From Amorphophallus konjac (Eukaryota; Streptophyta; Magnoliopsida; Alismatales; Araceae): DNA of 64,000 nt. The notes beneath the pieces were generated by a model. The model saw only the letters and a program-made list of their open reading frames with translations. It was not told the origin of the DNA and did not search any database. The DNA is taken from positions 204,454,102-204,518,101 of the forward strand of contig CM040125.1 in the NCBI GenBank assembly GCA_022559845.1. Direction: 5' to 3'. The position numbers were made by a program, and so were the translations under genes. Below, piece by piece: positions 1 through 11,263 of this stretch; position 1 is the first letter of the stretch; each line of letters begins with the position of its first letter.

Positions 1-635
1 CTTGAAGTTTCAAGGCCACAATGTATAGACTTCAAAAGAAGCAGTCCGATATACAGACTTCAAGTTTAACTGTGGATGTACAGACTTTAGGTGTGAAGAC
101 ATTGTGAATGCAAATGCAATGATCAGACTTCATTGTATAGACTTGGAGAACCTGAATCAATATGCATACTTGGAACGCTTGAAGACCAATGTATGGACTT
201 GTATAAATCTGATGAATGAACTGAGGGGTCGACCCATCAGCACAAGGGGTCGACGCACCATAGACCAGACCAATGAATAAATGAAGTTAAAGAGGCACCA
301 GGCGTCAACGCATTGCCCAAGCAGCGTGGACGCAGCAGTACAAAAATTTCTTACTGCTACCTCTGAAGTGCCTTGGCAGCGTCGACGCTGCAGTTCGATG
401 GGTCGACGCTGCAGTATCAAATTTTAGTTTAAGGAGCAATAGTAACATGACTGAACATAATCAAATATGCAATGCCATATCAGAACTTATGAAGAACTGC
501 ATTATGATCAGAAAGTGAATACTAGCATGAAGACTCACACAAGATGACTCACAGTGAATAACTCACTTCAAAGGCTAATCATCAAAACCACCATTAAAAC
601 CATCATCAAAATCACAGGGGCACAACATCATGTTC
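1..635. repeat. Diverged fragment related to the SIRE-like LTR family
   Basis: Positions about 300-400 align by eye, in + orientation, with 15060-15200 of the SIRE-like LTR: the same order of gcgtcaacgcatt, agcgtggacgcagcag and a cctctg(a/g)agt block. Positions 1-220 hold several copies of the family word aagtct(g/a)tac, but on the - strand, opposite to the intact LTR. A perfect 16-bp palindrome (gcagcgtcgacgctgc) lies at 376-391. From 430 to 635 I see no gene and no clear similarity to the rest of the window. The fragment is cut by the window start, so its extent and orientation are uncertain. Confidence 0.55.
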
Positions 636-3018
636 TGATGAGGGCATCCCTTGCCCCTCCACATTTTCTCCGGACTCGGATTGTTCGTCGGTAAGCGCCA
701 TTATATTCCTCAAGTGTTTGTGAGTCGAGTCATGTAATTTTCTTATTTGAGTCTTAATCATGTAATTTTTCCTTTATTTGAGTCATGTACCTAGGTTAGT
801 AGGTTATCTACCAATGTCCTAAGTCATTGTGTTGTTTAGATTGGCTATTGGGCCCATCTCATTGGGCTAGGCCCATGGACACCCCCTTCCCTTCGGTTAT
901 TAGTCATTGTGTCTTTTGTTAGGGTCCTTTGTGAAAAAAGTCATGTGCCTATAAATAGGCCACCCCACTCCTCATATGTAACAATTTTTTGATGAAATAT
1001 TGAAGAAATCCCTTTCAAGTCTCTCATTACTCCACTTCTCTCTCTCTCTAGCTCTCCTTCTCTCTCCCACAAGGAAAGGGGCGAACCTCCCCTCTCTCCT
1101 CCCCCCCTCTCTCATTCAAATCCAACTACCACCTACCTCCTTTAATACTCCACAACTTCCCACAACCCACCATTAACCCCCCTCCTAGTCCCAACAACCC
1201 TCCACCAATCCAAGCCCTACTTCCCAACCACCACCTACTTCCCTCCACTTCCCTAAGCACCTCCTCACCTCCCCAAGGCTGAAGGATCTCTTTCCTAGGC
1301 CCATTTGAATTTCCCTCCCATCTCTCCTCACCCTCTCTTCCCTAGGTCGAACCCCCTCTCTCTCCCCTTGGGCCAAGTTCGCCCCCACCTCTACTCACAC
1401 CCACCTTCTCTCTTGTGTTCACTCTCCCTCCCACCACCACCACTTGCAGCTCCAGCCCCCTTCTCCAGCCCATTTCGCCCTCCCCACCTTCTTCTTCCTA
1501 ACCTCCACAACCCCTAAACTCCTCTCATCTCCCTCCTTTAGCCATTAGACACCCTCCCCACCACTTGCTCTCTTGGCCATCCCCTTCCCCACTCCTTCTT
1601 CTTCCCCTTAATCTGTCTCTGTTTCAGGCAGCAGAACTACAGCGACTTGCAGAAGCAGCCATGACTGTCCCTCGGAGATTCAAGTGGCAAGGCCTACATC
1701 GCCGGAATCTTCTGCAAGTTAGCTTTCCAACCGAGGTGGTTTCGCCGGCTTCCGAGGTCGGAGCTGATCGGGGGAGCCGATCTCGTCCAACTGCGTCTGC
1801 TGTCCCAGCCTGCAGACCAGAAGCTGAAAGAAGAAGCTGCCACGGCCAGCTCGTGAAGGCTCTGAGCGCCATTTTTGGAGGGAAGAGAATAATTCCTGTT
1901 AGCTTTCACCTCCAAGAAGAAGGACCTCATTCGGCCACCGGAGCTATCAGTTACTAATTTCTTCGTCAAAGGTTGCAGCCAGCCACCTGCAGGTCCAGGT
2001 TTGACCTGTCCTCACATATCTGACCACCATTCTCCCCTCCGACCTCCGATTGGGGCCCCGTCAACTCCTACTCGAAGCTACTCCGACCATGAGGACGTCA
2101 CCGCCAGGCTCCTCACATTTGGAGTTCAGAAGCGTCCGTGGTACCCTCTGCAACCTGCTGTACTAGTTCTGCACCAGCCAGAGGAAGAAGCTGCTGACCT
2201 GTTCCAGTCACTGGCCCGACCAGCCCTGAGTTCCAGAACTCCTGCCAAAATTCAGACATCATCCTCAACCTGTTAGCAAGCTTTTGGCGCAAGTCTCATT
2301 AGATTCTGAGCTCGGTGGAATTATTGGCAGCATCGACATCGACCCTCTGTCCAGAAATACAGAAGCTAGGCAGAATCGGCGAAGCTCGGGAAGTCGGTTA
2401 TCTTTGCATATCTCCCCACCCCGCTTGGCCGGCTGAAGGCCCCTCCCTGCGTGGAGGTAGTTTTGGATTTATTAAGCATAATCCCCACCCCAATATCCCC
2501 CCCCCCTTGCATGGGGTGTAGTTCATGTAATTATTAAGTCACAAATTTGAAGCTTCAATCGACGCGGCGTGCGGGTACATACCCTCGCCTCCCTGCTCGC
2601 CCACGTCTCCGGCCGGAGTCGGCGTCTTCACGCCGGCTAGATGAGCCTCGGTCCCTCTCTTACTGGTTTAATCACTTGCTTAGCTTAGTATTATTGCTAT
2701 TGCTTCGTCGGACGGAGAGTGAGAGTTCGGCCCAAATTGCTAGTACCGTGAGTGGCCACCGCGGGCAAGTTGAGAGTGAATCCACTTAACCCACACCCTT
2801 GGTGTGTTGGCCGCCCATGATTTGGGCATCCTAGGCCCATTTGGGGTTCTTCCCAAGTTAGCCAACCATTGGAGCCCAAAGGTCCCGCCTCGGACCCTCT
2901 CCAACATCGCCTAGTCGCCATCGGGTAATAGTGTGCACCATACGGGTGAGCTCGCTAGTGTGAGTCCGCTGCTCAAACTTGAATGCTTGCAAATAGGTCT
3001 AAGGTTGGTTTCACATCA
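636..3018 (+). repeat. 5' LTR of the TR-GAG element
   Basis: A 2383-bp repeat matching 5934-8317 almost base for base. It has TGATG...CATCA termini, a TATA box at 950-957, a long C/T-rich tract (about 1020-1640) downstream of the TATA, and a GC-richer part from about 1640 to 2960. Short ORFs inside, such as 1565-1957, occur in both LTRs but resemble nothing I know, and I do not call them genes. Confidence 0.93.
950..957 (+). promoter_or_regulatory. TATA box in the 5' LTR of the TR-GAG element
   Basis: TATAAATA about 315 bp into the LTR, followed by the pyrimidine-rich presumed leader. The same box is at 6248-6255 in the 3' LTR. Transcription would start about 30 bp downstream, near 985. Confidence 0.75.
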
Positions 3019-3020
3019 AG

Positions 3021-3036
3021 TGGTATCAGAGCAAGT
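3021..3036 (+). other. Primer binding site, initiator tRNA-Met type
   Basis: TGGTATCAGAGCAAGT starts 2 bp after the 5' LTR. TGGTATCAGAGC is the usual complement of the 3' end of plant initiator tRNA-Met used by many LTR elements. Confidence 0.9.
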
Positions 3037-3120
3037 TCACAACTTGTCTCTATCAAGTTGGTCCTAGGGCATGTCTATGCATTTAGAGTCTTCAAGTGCA
3101 TCACTCTTGTCCCCCCTAGT

Positions 3121-5835
3121 ATGGCCACCTCATATCGACCTTACCAATCGGCCCACTCCATAAGTCCAAGCCACCAAGAGATGCCTACCACTAACACCCA
3201 TAACTTCCCTGGCCATGTCAACTACTTCATGAAAGCCTTGACCTATGCCAATGAGCGGCTTGATAACATATCGGGCCGACTCAACCAACTTGGAGAAAAT
3301 AGGCCCGCCCCAAGGACAGACGATAGAATGGTCCCTTTCCCACTTCCCACCTTTGATGGAACCTCTCCTAGAGAATATTTAGATTGGGAAGCTACAATGG
3401 ACCAATACTTCACTTGGTATCATATATCCGAGGATGAAAAGGCATTGGTTGCCAAAATGCAACTTACCAAACGGGCGGAAACTTATTGGATGCAAATTAT
3501 CGGGCTAAAGATACTTAGAAGGGAAACTCCCATCACCACTTGGAAGGACATGAAGGAGCAACTTAGAGCAAAATATATGTCCCCTTCCTACCCGGGTTAC
3601 CAAAATTCGAGGAGCACTCTCACTCCTCCAAACCCACCCGTCCAAACCCTTACCACTAGAACCCAAGTCTCCAAGGCCGCCACCTCCCCACCTGATCCCA
3701 TGAGGGCCCCCACACCCCAACCAAAACCCCCTTCACTAACCTACACTAGTCAAGCCTCTTTAGCCCCCACTTCCAACCCAAATAATCCCAAGGGCAAGAG
3801 ACCCCTAACCGACCCAATTCCCTCCATGGTGACCACCACTCATCCAACCCTCACCATTAAAAACCATGTGGACACCGTGTCCACCCCTCCACCAAGGCCC
3901 ATAATGGCCACCATCCCCAAACCCAAAACCCCTCACCCAACTCACCTCCCGCTTCCTACACCAATCTTTCCCCAACCTAGGCCTCCTCTACTTCCCCTTC
4001 CGATCCAAGTCCACCCTTGCCCACCACCCCAAGTGCACCATGCTCCAGCTATCACCAATTCTCCCGCATTAGACCTACCCAACCCATTAACACTAGGAAT
4101 TGAAACCTCCACAACCCTCCACATGGGAGTAGATGCTAGTCCGGAACCCATTCCCACCCATAAGGAAGCCCAAGATCACACCAATGGTAAGGAAAAGCCT
4201 CAACCCTTTACCACTTCAAATAGCCCGGATCCTCAAGAGTCACCCACCTTCACCATGAATGAGCATATACTCCAATGGCTCAAGCAAGGACCCACCCTTC
4301 CTAGCTCACCCCCACCTCTCTCACCTTTGGGATATCCATCCCAAATTGTTCCCCTCCACTCCTATCACACCACAATCCAATCCTACTATGAGGTAGAAGA
4401 TTGGGATGATCTCCTCAAAGGTCTAAAGTGGCAATCAGACTTGACTTCTTTATTGGCCCTAGGAGCGGACCAACCCAAGAGCCTTAACCTCATCCATCCA
4501 TGCATTGGGTCTATCTCCTCGGTTTACACTATTGGTTGCTACACTAGTGACATCCTTTTCCTTCTCCCCATAGTGGAAGAGCCCATCCTGGTCCACTCCC
4601 CTACCATTGTGATTCCTAAAACCTTGACCAACCAGCCCACCCCATACACCGGCCCAACCATTCCACTAGAAGAAGACGACTCATCACCTTTTGAGGACCT
4701 TGAGGACATGAAGCCCCTTGGTAACCCACTTTATGATCCCTATGATCCATTCCAATGGGAGTCAAGGAACCCGAGTAACCCAACTACCTTAACTACCACC
4801 TACCTTTCCCTACCCCAACCCACCATGTTTGATCCAATCCACCCCATCCCAGACCCGGGTTACACCATGGGAACCATGACTTTGGGTGGTATACACCTAG
4901 GGATCGAGGAAGTGCCCCATCTCATGATATCCACCTTTCTAGACCCCTTCGACCCATTCCAATGGAAGTCCAAAGGCCCACACATAGGAGACATCTTTGT
5001 CACAAGAGTGCATAAGTCTTGGCATACAACACCACTTGGCATGATTCATAAGTCGGGTACATTCATTTACATCACCCACATGTCAAGTAGGAAGCATAAG
5101 TGGACCGTATTTGGATGTATTGGCCCATCCTCATTCATCATGAGTCTTAAGTATGAGAGGAGCATACAGGGATGTCCGGGTCCCCCGACATTTGTCATAC
5201 CCATGCATAAAAGGTTCATCTATGGATGTCCCGGCCCCCCTGAGTCTGTCACAATCTTCATAGCATCAAAGCATGATCGAACTACATTTGGCTGCCCCGG
5301 ACCACCTTTACATACCATATATTGTCCACTCCCACCGCATCATAAAGCATGTCATATGCATCCAAGCAAATATCAAGTAGCAAGCGGTGAGATTCATAAT
5401 AAGCAAGCAAAAACTCGTGTGCGCCACTTGAAATTCCAAGTTGGTAACTTGACGATGATGACTTTGGAGTGGCTCTACCTTCGGGTCACCTCCAAATCGA
5501 GGGCACGAGGACTTGGACCTTGCCAAGTTCCGTGTGGCTTTGGCAACCCGGCTTATGGGTTGAACTTCCAAAAGGGTTTTGGGATTCTCCCCATTTCTCA
5601 TGTAGCGGATCCAACACCCTCTAAGGGTACCGCGGTGGATCCTAGTGAGTGTCTTGAGCCTACACCTATCCTTGCGAGGGACACCTTCGGAGTGCCACCA
5701 AAAATTAGCCCGAGAGCCCGACGTGAGCACACGGCAGCAATACTAGGCAAGCAAGACATCATAGCCAGCATGAGGGTGTGTCCGAGTCACTTTGTCGAGC
5801 TGAAGCGCCGTTCCCCGACTATGGTCGCGGGTTGA
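3121..5835 (+). CDS. Gag-like polyprotein of the TR-GAG element
   Basis: 904 codons, uninterrupted. I start at the ATG at 3121 (MATSYRPYQS); the frame is open further upstream, but that part crosses the LTR end and the PBS. Residues about 60-155 look like a Ty3/Gypsy Gag capsid domain: a PLPTFDG start, W and Y/F positions around EYLDWEATMDQYF, then AETYW and a TWKDMKEQLRAKY helix. Residues about 160-440 are very Pro/Thr/Ser-rich and probably disordered. The C-terminal half has repeats: two PYDPFQWES / PFDPFQWKS blocks, then GCIGPS followed by three GCPGPP units. No CCHC knuckle, protease DTG, RT or integrase motif is present. Stop is TGA at 5833. Inferred role: structural particle protein acting with polymerase from another element. 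Confidence 0.8.
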   Translation: MATSYRPYQSAHSISPSHQEMPTTNTHNFPGHVNYFMKALTYANERLDNISGRLNQLGENRPAPRTDDRMVPFPLPTFDGTSPREYLDWEATMDQYFTWYHISEDEKALVAKMQLTKRAETYWMQIIGLKILRRETPITTWKDMKEQLRAKYMSPSYPGYQNSRSTLTPPNPPVQTLTTRTQVSKAATSPPDPMRAPTPQPKPPSLTYTSQASLAPTSNPNNPKGKRPLTDPIPSMVTTTHPTLTIKNHVDTVSTPPPRPIMATIPKPKTPHPTHLPLPTPIFPQPRPPLLPLPIQVHPCPPPQVHHAPAITNSPALDLPNPLTLGIETSTTLHMGVDASPEPIPTHKEAQDHTNGKEKPQPFTTSNSPDPQESPTFTMNEHILQWLKQGPTLPSSPPPLSPLGYPSQIVPLHSYHTTIQSYYEVEDWDDLLKGLKWQSDLTSLLALGADQPKSLNLIHPCIGSISSVYTIGCYTSDILFLLPIVEEPILVHSPTIVIPKTLTNQPTPYTGPTIPLEEDDSSPFEDLEDMKPLGNPLYDPYDPFQWESRNPSNPTTLTTTYLSLPQPTMFDPIHPIPDPGYTMGTMTLGGIHLGIEEVPHLMISTFLDPFDPFQWKSKGPHIGDIFVTRVHKSWHTTPLGMIHKSGTFIYITHMSSRKHKWTVFGCIGPSSFIMSLKYERSIQGCPGPPTFVIPMHKRFIYGCPGPPESVTIFIASKHDRTTFGCPGPPLHTIYCPLPPHHKACHMHPSKYQVASGEIHNKQAKTRVRHLKFQVGNLTMMTLEWLYLRVTSKSRARGLGPCQVPCGFGNPAYGLNFQKGFGILPISHVADPTPSKGTAVDPSECLEPTPILARDTFGVPPKISPRARREHTAAILGKQDIIASMRVCPSHFVELKRRSPTMVAG

Positions 5836-5897
5836 GTATGGAGATCGTGGATCGCCCAGAGCCGCAGTTTGATATACTACTTCCCTGGTGGACCCAT

Positions 5898-5933
5898 ACT
5901 CGACGGGGTCGAGTTTTCCCCACCGCGGGGGTA
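5898..5933 (+). other. Hairpin and G-rich polypurine-like tract before the 3' LTR
   Basis: A 7-bp perfect stem with a 3-nt loop (actcgac/gtcgagt, 5898-5914) is followed by cgcgggggta ending at 5933, just before the LTR TGATG. The G-run is where plus-strand priming is expected. It is less purine-pure than a canonical PPT. Confidence 0.6.
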
Positions 5934-8317
5934 TGATGAGGGCATCCCTTGCCCCTCCACATTTTCTCCGGACTCGGATTGTTCGTCGGCAAGCGCCATT
6001 ATGTTCCTCAAGTGTTTGTGAGTCGAGTCATGTAATTTTCTTATTTGAGTCTTAATCATGTAATTTTTCCTTTATTTGAGTCATGTACCTAGGTTAGTAG
6101 GTTATCTACCAATGTCCTAAGTCATTGTGTTGTTTAGATAGGCTATTGGGCCCATCTCATTGGGCTAGGCCCATGGACACCCCCTTCCCTTCGGTTATTA
6201 GTCATTGTGTCTTTTGTTAGGGTCCTTTGTGAAAAAAGTCATGTGCCTATAAATAGGCTACCCCACTCCTCATATGTAATAATTTTTTGATGAAATATTG
6301 AAAAAATCCCTTTCAAGTCTCTCATTACTCCACTTCTCTCTCTCTCTCTAGCTCTCCTTCTCTCTCCCACAAGGAAAGGGGCGAACCTCCCCTCTCTCCT
6401 CCCCCCCTCTCTCATTCAAATCCAACTACCACCTACCTCCTTTAATACTCCACAACTTCCCACAACCCACCATTAACCCCCCTCCTAGTCCCAACAACCC
6501 TCCACCAATCCAAGCCCTACTTCCCAACCACCACCTACTTCCCTCCACTTCCCTAAGCACCTCCTCACCTCCCCAAGGCTGAAGGATCTCTTTCCTAGGA
6601 CCATTTGAATTTCCCTCCCATCTCTCCTCACCCTCTCTTCCCTAGGTCGAACCCCCTCTCTCTCCCCTTGGGCCAAGTTCGCCCCCACCTCTACTCACAC
6701 CCACCTTCTCTCTTGTGTTCACTCTCCCTCCCACCACCACCACTTGCAGCTCCAGCCCCCTTCTCCAGCCCATTTCGCCCTCCCCACCTTCTTCTTCCTA
6801 ACCTCCACAACCCCTAAACTCCTCTCATCTCCCTCCTTTAGCCATTAGACACCCTCCCCACCACTTGCTCTCTTGGCCATCCCCTTCCCCACTCCTTCTT
6901 CTTCCCCTTAATCTGTCTCTGTTTCAGGCAGCAGAACTACAGCGACTTGCAGAAGCAGGCACGACCGTCCCTCGGAGATTCAAGTGGCAAGGCCTATATC
7001 TCCGGAATCGTCTGCAAGTTATCTTTCCAACCGAGGTGGTTTCGCCGGCTTCCGAGGTCGGAGCTGATCGGGGGAGCCGATCTCGTCCAACTGTGTCTGC
7101 TGTCCCAGCCTGCAGACCAGAAGCTGAAAGAAGAAGCTGCCACGGCCAGCTCGTGAAGGCTCTGAGCGCCATTTTGGGAGGGCAGAGACTACTTCCTGTT
7201 AGCTTTCACCTCCAGGAAGAAGGACCTCATTCGGCCACCGGAGCTATCAGTTACTAATTTCTTCGTCGAAGGTTGCAGCCAGCCACCTGCAGGTCCAGGT
7301 TTGACCTGTCCTCACATATCCGACCACCATTCTCTCCTCCGACCTCCCATTGGGGCCCCGTCAACTCCTAGTCGAAGCTACTCCGACCACGAGGACGTCA
7401 CCGCCAGGATCGTCACATTTGGAGTTCAGAAGCGTCCGTGGTACCCTCTGCAACCTGCTGTACCAGTTATGCACCAGCCAGAGGAAGAAGCTGCTGACCT
7501 GTTCCAGTCGCTGGCCCAACCAGCCCTGAGTTCCAGAGCTCCTGCCAAAATTCAGACATTATCCTCAACCTGTTAGCAAGCTTTTGGCGCAAGTCTCATC
7601 AGATTCTGAGCTCGGTGGAATTATTGACAGCATCGACATCGACCCTCTATCCAGAAATATAGAAGCTAGGCAGAATCGGCGAAGCTCGGGAAGTCGGTTA
7701 TCTTTGCATATCTCCCCACCCCGCTTGGCCGGCTGAAGGCCCCTCCTTGCGTGGAGGTAGTTTTGGATGTGTTAAGCATAATCCCCACCCCAATACCCCC
7801 CCCCCTTGCATGGGGTGTAGTTCATGTAATTATTAAGTCGCAGATTTGAAGCTTCAATCGACGCGGCGTGCGGGTACATACCCTCGTCTCCCCGCTCGCC
7901 CACGTCTCCGGCCGGAGTCGGCGTCTTCACGCCGGCTAGGTGAGCCTCGGTCCCTCTCTTACTGGTTTAATCACTTGCTTAGCTTAGTATTATTGCTATT
8001 GCTTCGTCGGACGGAGAGTGAGAGTTCGGCCCAAATTGCTAGTACCGTGAGTGGCCACCGCGGGCAAGTTGAGAGTGAATCCACTTAACCCACACCCTTG
8101 GTGTGTTGGCCGCCCATGATTTGGGCATCCTAGGCCCATTTGGGGTTCTTCCCACGTTAGCCAACCATTGGAGCCCAAAGGTCCCGCCTCGGACCCTCTC
8201 CAACATCGCCTAGTCGCCATCGGGTAATAGTGTGCACCATATGGGTGAGCTCGCTAGTGTGAGTCCGCTGCTCAAACTTGAATGCTTGCAAATAGGTCTA
8301 AGGTCGGCTTCACATCA
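5934..8317 (+). repeat. 3' LTR of the TR-GAG element
   Basis: A 2384-bp direct repeat of 636-3018 with the same termini and a TATA box at 6248-6255. Scattered single-base differences from the 5' LTR are visible, for example in 6940-7200. Confidence 0.93.
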
Positions 8318-9862
8318 TGTTACCTGTCGGATCAGCCATTATCCTTTGCGCGCCGGATGACTTAGCCACTCCTGCCCAGTCGCCAGATCAACCGTATTCC
8401 CTTCTCCCTTGGCTCACCGAATCACCCTCTGCACAGCCGCCGGATCAGCCTCCCATTTGGCCGCTGGTTCAAACCATGCCCCATCCCCAACAGCCGTCGG
8501 ATCCCTACTCCCCTGTCTGGCCACCGTATCACCTATCCTATTATCCCTGTGACCACCGGATCAGGGACCCATATGCCGCCGGATTACCCTAATAGGTCAG
8601 CTCCCGGGGGCTACAGTAATCATGGGGTTATACCCTCAACATCTTGTTTTCTGCCATATATGCATATTTTCTGGGTTTTCCGATTACCCCATTGGGTCAC
8701 AGGGGTTCACTGTTTATTCTGGCATGATCTCCGTCGACTTCTCTCAGGGGATAGCGAATAAGCTGCCTTGATGGCGAACAATGCCCCGATATGTGCAGAC
8801 CCGTCGGCCCATGGTTATGCCAGTGCTCCCACGAGCCTTTATGCGTGTGTCATGGTGTCAAAATGGGCCAATACCCTTGGTAGAAAATGTTTGACAACCC
8901 TTTGGTGACACAGGTCTCCTAGTAGGCGAGCCCTCGGAGATCCGACGCCCGTTATAGGGTACGGGCTGTCATTCTGACATGCCCATCTTTGTGGAGCTCA
9001 TCTCAGCCTACTGTGGACGAGCCTCCTCTATACCCCCCCAATACGTTCTGGGGCAGGGGGAGATGCTACCAATATTTCTTTAGAAATCAGAGTTTCATTT
9101 CTTATTCCACATCATGCTTTACCCGGCTTGTGGACCCATTACCAGGGAGGGGGATACTCCCCATTCAATGATTCCCCCATTTAAGTTTTTTTTAATCACT
9201 CTTGGACCCCGGGGGCTTGCTTATTTATAGCATGGGCCCCGGAGGATCCGCCTTAGAGGGTGAATATTAATAGGCCGCTTGGTTCGACAACAGCTAAGTC
9301 CACATCTCTTAATCGGGATCGTGGCTGCCCGTGGGTCACCGGGACCCCTCGCAGGCTAGTCCTCGGGGTTTCCATCCCAACTCGGGTCATGGGGTTGCCA
9401 TTTTCGGCCTCTCGATGGTTAGTGAGTCTGTCCCAGATCTTTTAGTGGACGAGTCTCTATTTCCCCCTGCAGTCTTCCGGATAAAGGGGAGATGCTGCCA
9501 AAATTCACACGGAGAGCGATGAGCTGGATTTGGATATATGAGCTTGAAGTCGATGAGACTAATGTGTATGAGGCATACCCACACACATGTATAAGCTCTG
9601 AATAAATAGGAAATGACTGCCTTGAAGCCTCTCAGCTCTTCAGCCTACAGGTTGTCATTTGGACATGCCTGTCTTTTACGGAGTCCATCTCAGCTTGCTA
9701 CGGACGGGTCTCTTACACACTCCCCCAACTTGTTCCATGGCACGGGGAGATGCTGTCGAATTTTTTGAAGAACTACATGTTTTGTTTTCTACTCTGCACC
9801 GTGTCTTTCTTGTTTTGCACTTGGCTTCCATCCCTTATCGTGGTAACGGCCTCACGGCTGCT
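8318..9862. repeat. Non-coding stretch of degenerate tandem repeats
   Basis: No gene seen. Positions 8320-8590 repeat a GCCGCCGGATCA-like word about every 26-36 bp, ten recognisable copies. Between 8940 and 9770 a longer block recurs at least three times: gacga/gacgg + gtctc/gcctc, a C-run, then ggggagatgct, ending near 9070, 9498 and 9758. The latter two copies also share the text before the block. The flanks suggest an old, decayed element or satellite-like DNA of unknown type. Confidence 0.5.
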
Positions 9863-11248
9863 TCTTGATAGATATATCCCACCCCGAACAAGATGAACAA
9901 TAGCATGGACATGTAATGTAATATAAAGGGGAAAGGGGAGATGAAGATATAACAAGTGAACCATGATCGCCACCAAGGGCTAACAGCGCTAAAAGGACAA
10001 AGAAAAGCAAGTGATGGCACTACGTACCATGGAAAGAGGAAGAGAAAAACACAGCCGAAGAAGGACCGCTACAACATGATCGCACTTGAAATGGGATGTG
10101 TGCACTTACGTGGATTACACCTCCTCGCCTTCCAATAGGCTAGAGAGCGAGGGCCTCACGTTGTCCTCTTGCTTTCCTACGAATCAAAGCCAAAACAAAG
10201 AAGAAAAACCCATTAGACCTTGAAGTTCAACACCCATCCCGTATGCATAAATGAGCATGAAAGACTGAGGGAGAAGGCACCAGGGGAGGGTTTTTAACCC
10301 CTGTAAAAGGGACAAACAAATAGGCGTGTGTATTGTGATGAGAAAAGAGTTCAAAGGAGGATTTAAAACGCAGTATAACAGTGATAAAATGATGGTGCAA
10401 ACATGCATGAATGTGCAGAAAAGTGGATAACAGAGTAAGAAACTATGTGAAAACAGAGAAAGATATAGCAGAGAATAAGAGAAAGGAATGAGAGAAGAGA
10501 GCCCTAAGCAAAGGAGGATGAAGTTAACACTTCCCTGGACGGCCCGGGGTCGAAGAAGTGAGACGACGGTGCGGCATGGCTTCGCCCCAAGTCTAAAAGT
10601 CGCCCCCCCTCGCACACATGCCGTAGGGAGCTATTTATAGAGCCCAAAAAACCCTAGGTCAATTTTAGGAGATAAACACCCAAAATAGGGGATTTAGGTG
10701 GATAAAACTTCAGATAATAGTGGGATAAATCCCCAGGGATAGATAAAACTCTAGTTGGAACATGATCCAAGGCGCAAACGGTGCGAACAAGCACTCCCAA
10801 GAGTCCTCTGCTGAAGAAAATGTAGCCCAGAACAATCAGGATTCTGCAACGAGAACGTGGTCAGTCACGAGACCGCCGCTTGAAGAATGTGATCATGGGA
10901 AGACCACTACTTGAAGGCTCAAAGAATGGAGTCGACGCACAAGCCATGGAGTCGACGCAGACAGAAGATAGGCAGGCAGGAGGCGGTCTTGGGATGACCT
11001 CATCCTGATAGTGGTGGTCATCACTAGACCGCCACCTGACTGGATCTTAACAGATCCAGTCCAGGCACGTAGCGATCGGGGAAGAATAATAGCCTCTAGC
11101 TTCCAAGGCCCAATGGGCTTAAAAAGTTATAAAAAATGGGCCCAAAATATGCTCAAGGAAGACTTTGAAATAATGGGTAATTCGGGACATCACAAAAGAT
11201 AGAATAAGAGAAAAGACTCAACTTGTAGGCTGAAAATGGGTGTCAACA
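9863..11248 (-). repeat. Left (3') LTR of the Tat-like element
   Basis: 1386 bp, a close copy of 43311-44694 along its full length. The minus-strand TATA (TATAAATA) at 10632-10639 fixes the orientation. It contains two gtcgacgca words near 10930-10960 and a complex inverted repeat built from ggtggtc/gaccgcc words at about 10978-11035. Confidence 0.88.
10632..10639 (-). promoter_or_regulatory. TATA box in the left LTR of the Tat-like element
   Basis: Reads TATAAATA on the - strand (CTATAAATAG context). The right LTR has TATATAAATAG at about 44077-44088. Confidence 0.65.
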
Positions 11249-11263
11249 AATGCCCTTCCTTTA
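11249..11263 (-). other. Polypurine tract of the Tat-like element
   Basis: On the - strand TAAAGGAAGGGCATT directly abuts the LTR start TGTTGACACC, the position and purine bias of a PPT. This identifies the left LTR as the 3' LTR. Confidence 0.75.

Larger units (their letters stand above)
636..8317 (+). mobile_element. Non-autonomous LTR retrotransposon with a Gag-only ORF (TR-GAG type)
   Basis: Two direct LTRs (636-3018 and 5934-8317) flank a 2.9-kb internal region. Both LTRs begin TGATG and end CATCA. A PBS follows the 5' LTR and a G-rich tract precedes the 3' LTR. The flanking pentamers are TGTTC (631-635) and TGTTA (8318-8322), an imperfect TSD with one mismatch. The internal region has a single long Gag-like frame and no protease, RT, RNase H or integrase. 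This fits the class called TR-GAG, which must borrow polymerase functions. The uninterrupted ORF and the few visible LTR differences suggest a fairly recent insertion. The Gag resembles Ty3/Gypsy Gag; the lineage is not determined. Confidence 0.9.

Noticed and set aside
376..391. GTCGAC/GCGTCGACGC words across the window as a CRISPR-like array
   Set aside because: Spacing is irregular, copies are degenerate and occur in several unrelated LTRs of a plant genome; no array structure.
1565..1957. 130-aa frame, repeated at 6865-7257
   Set aside because: It lies inside both LTRs and is repeated only because the LTR is; no domain is recognised.
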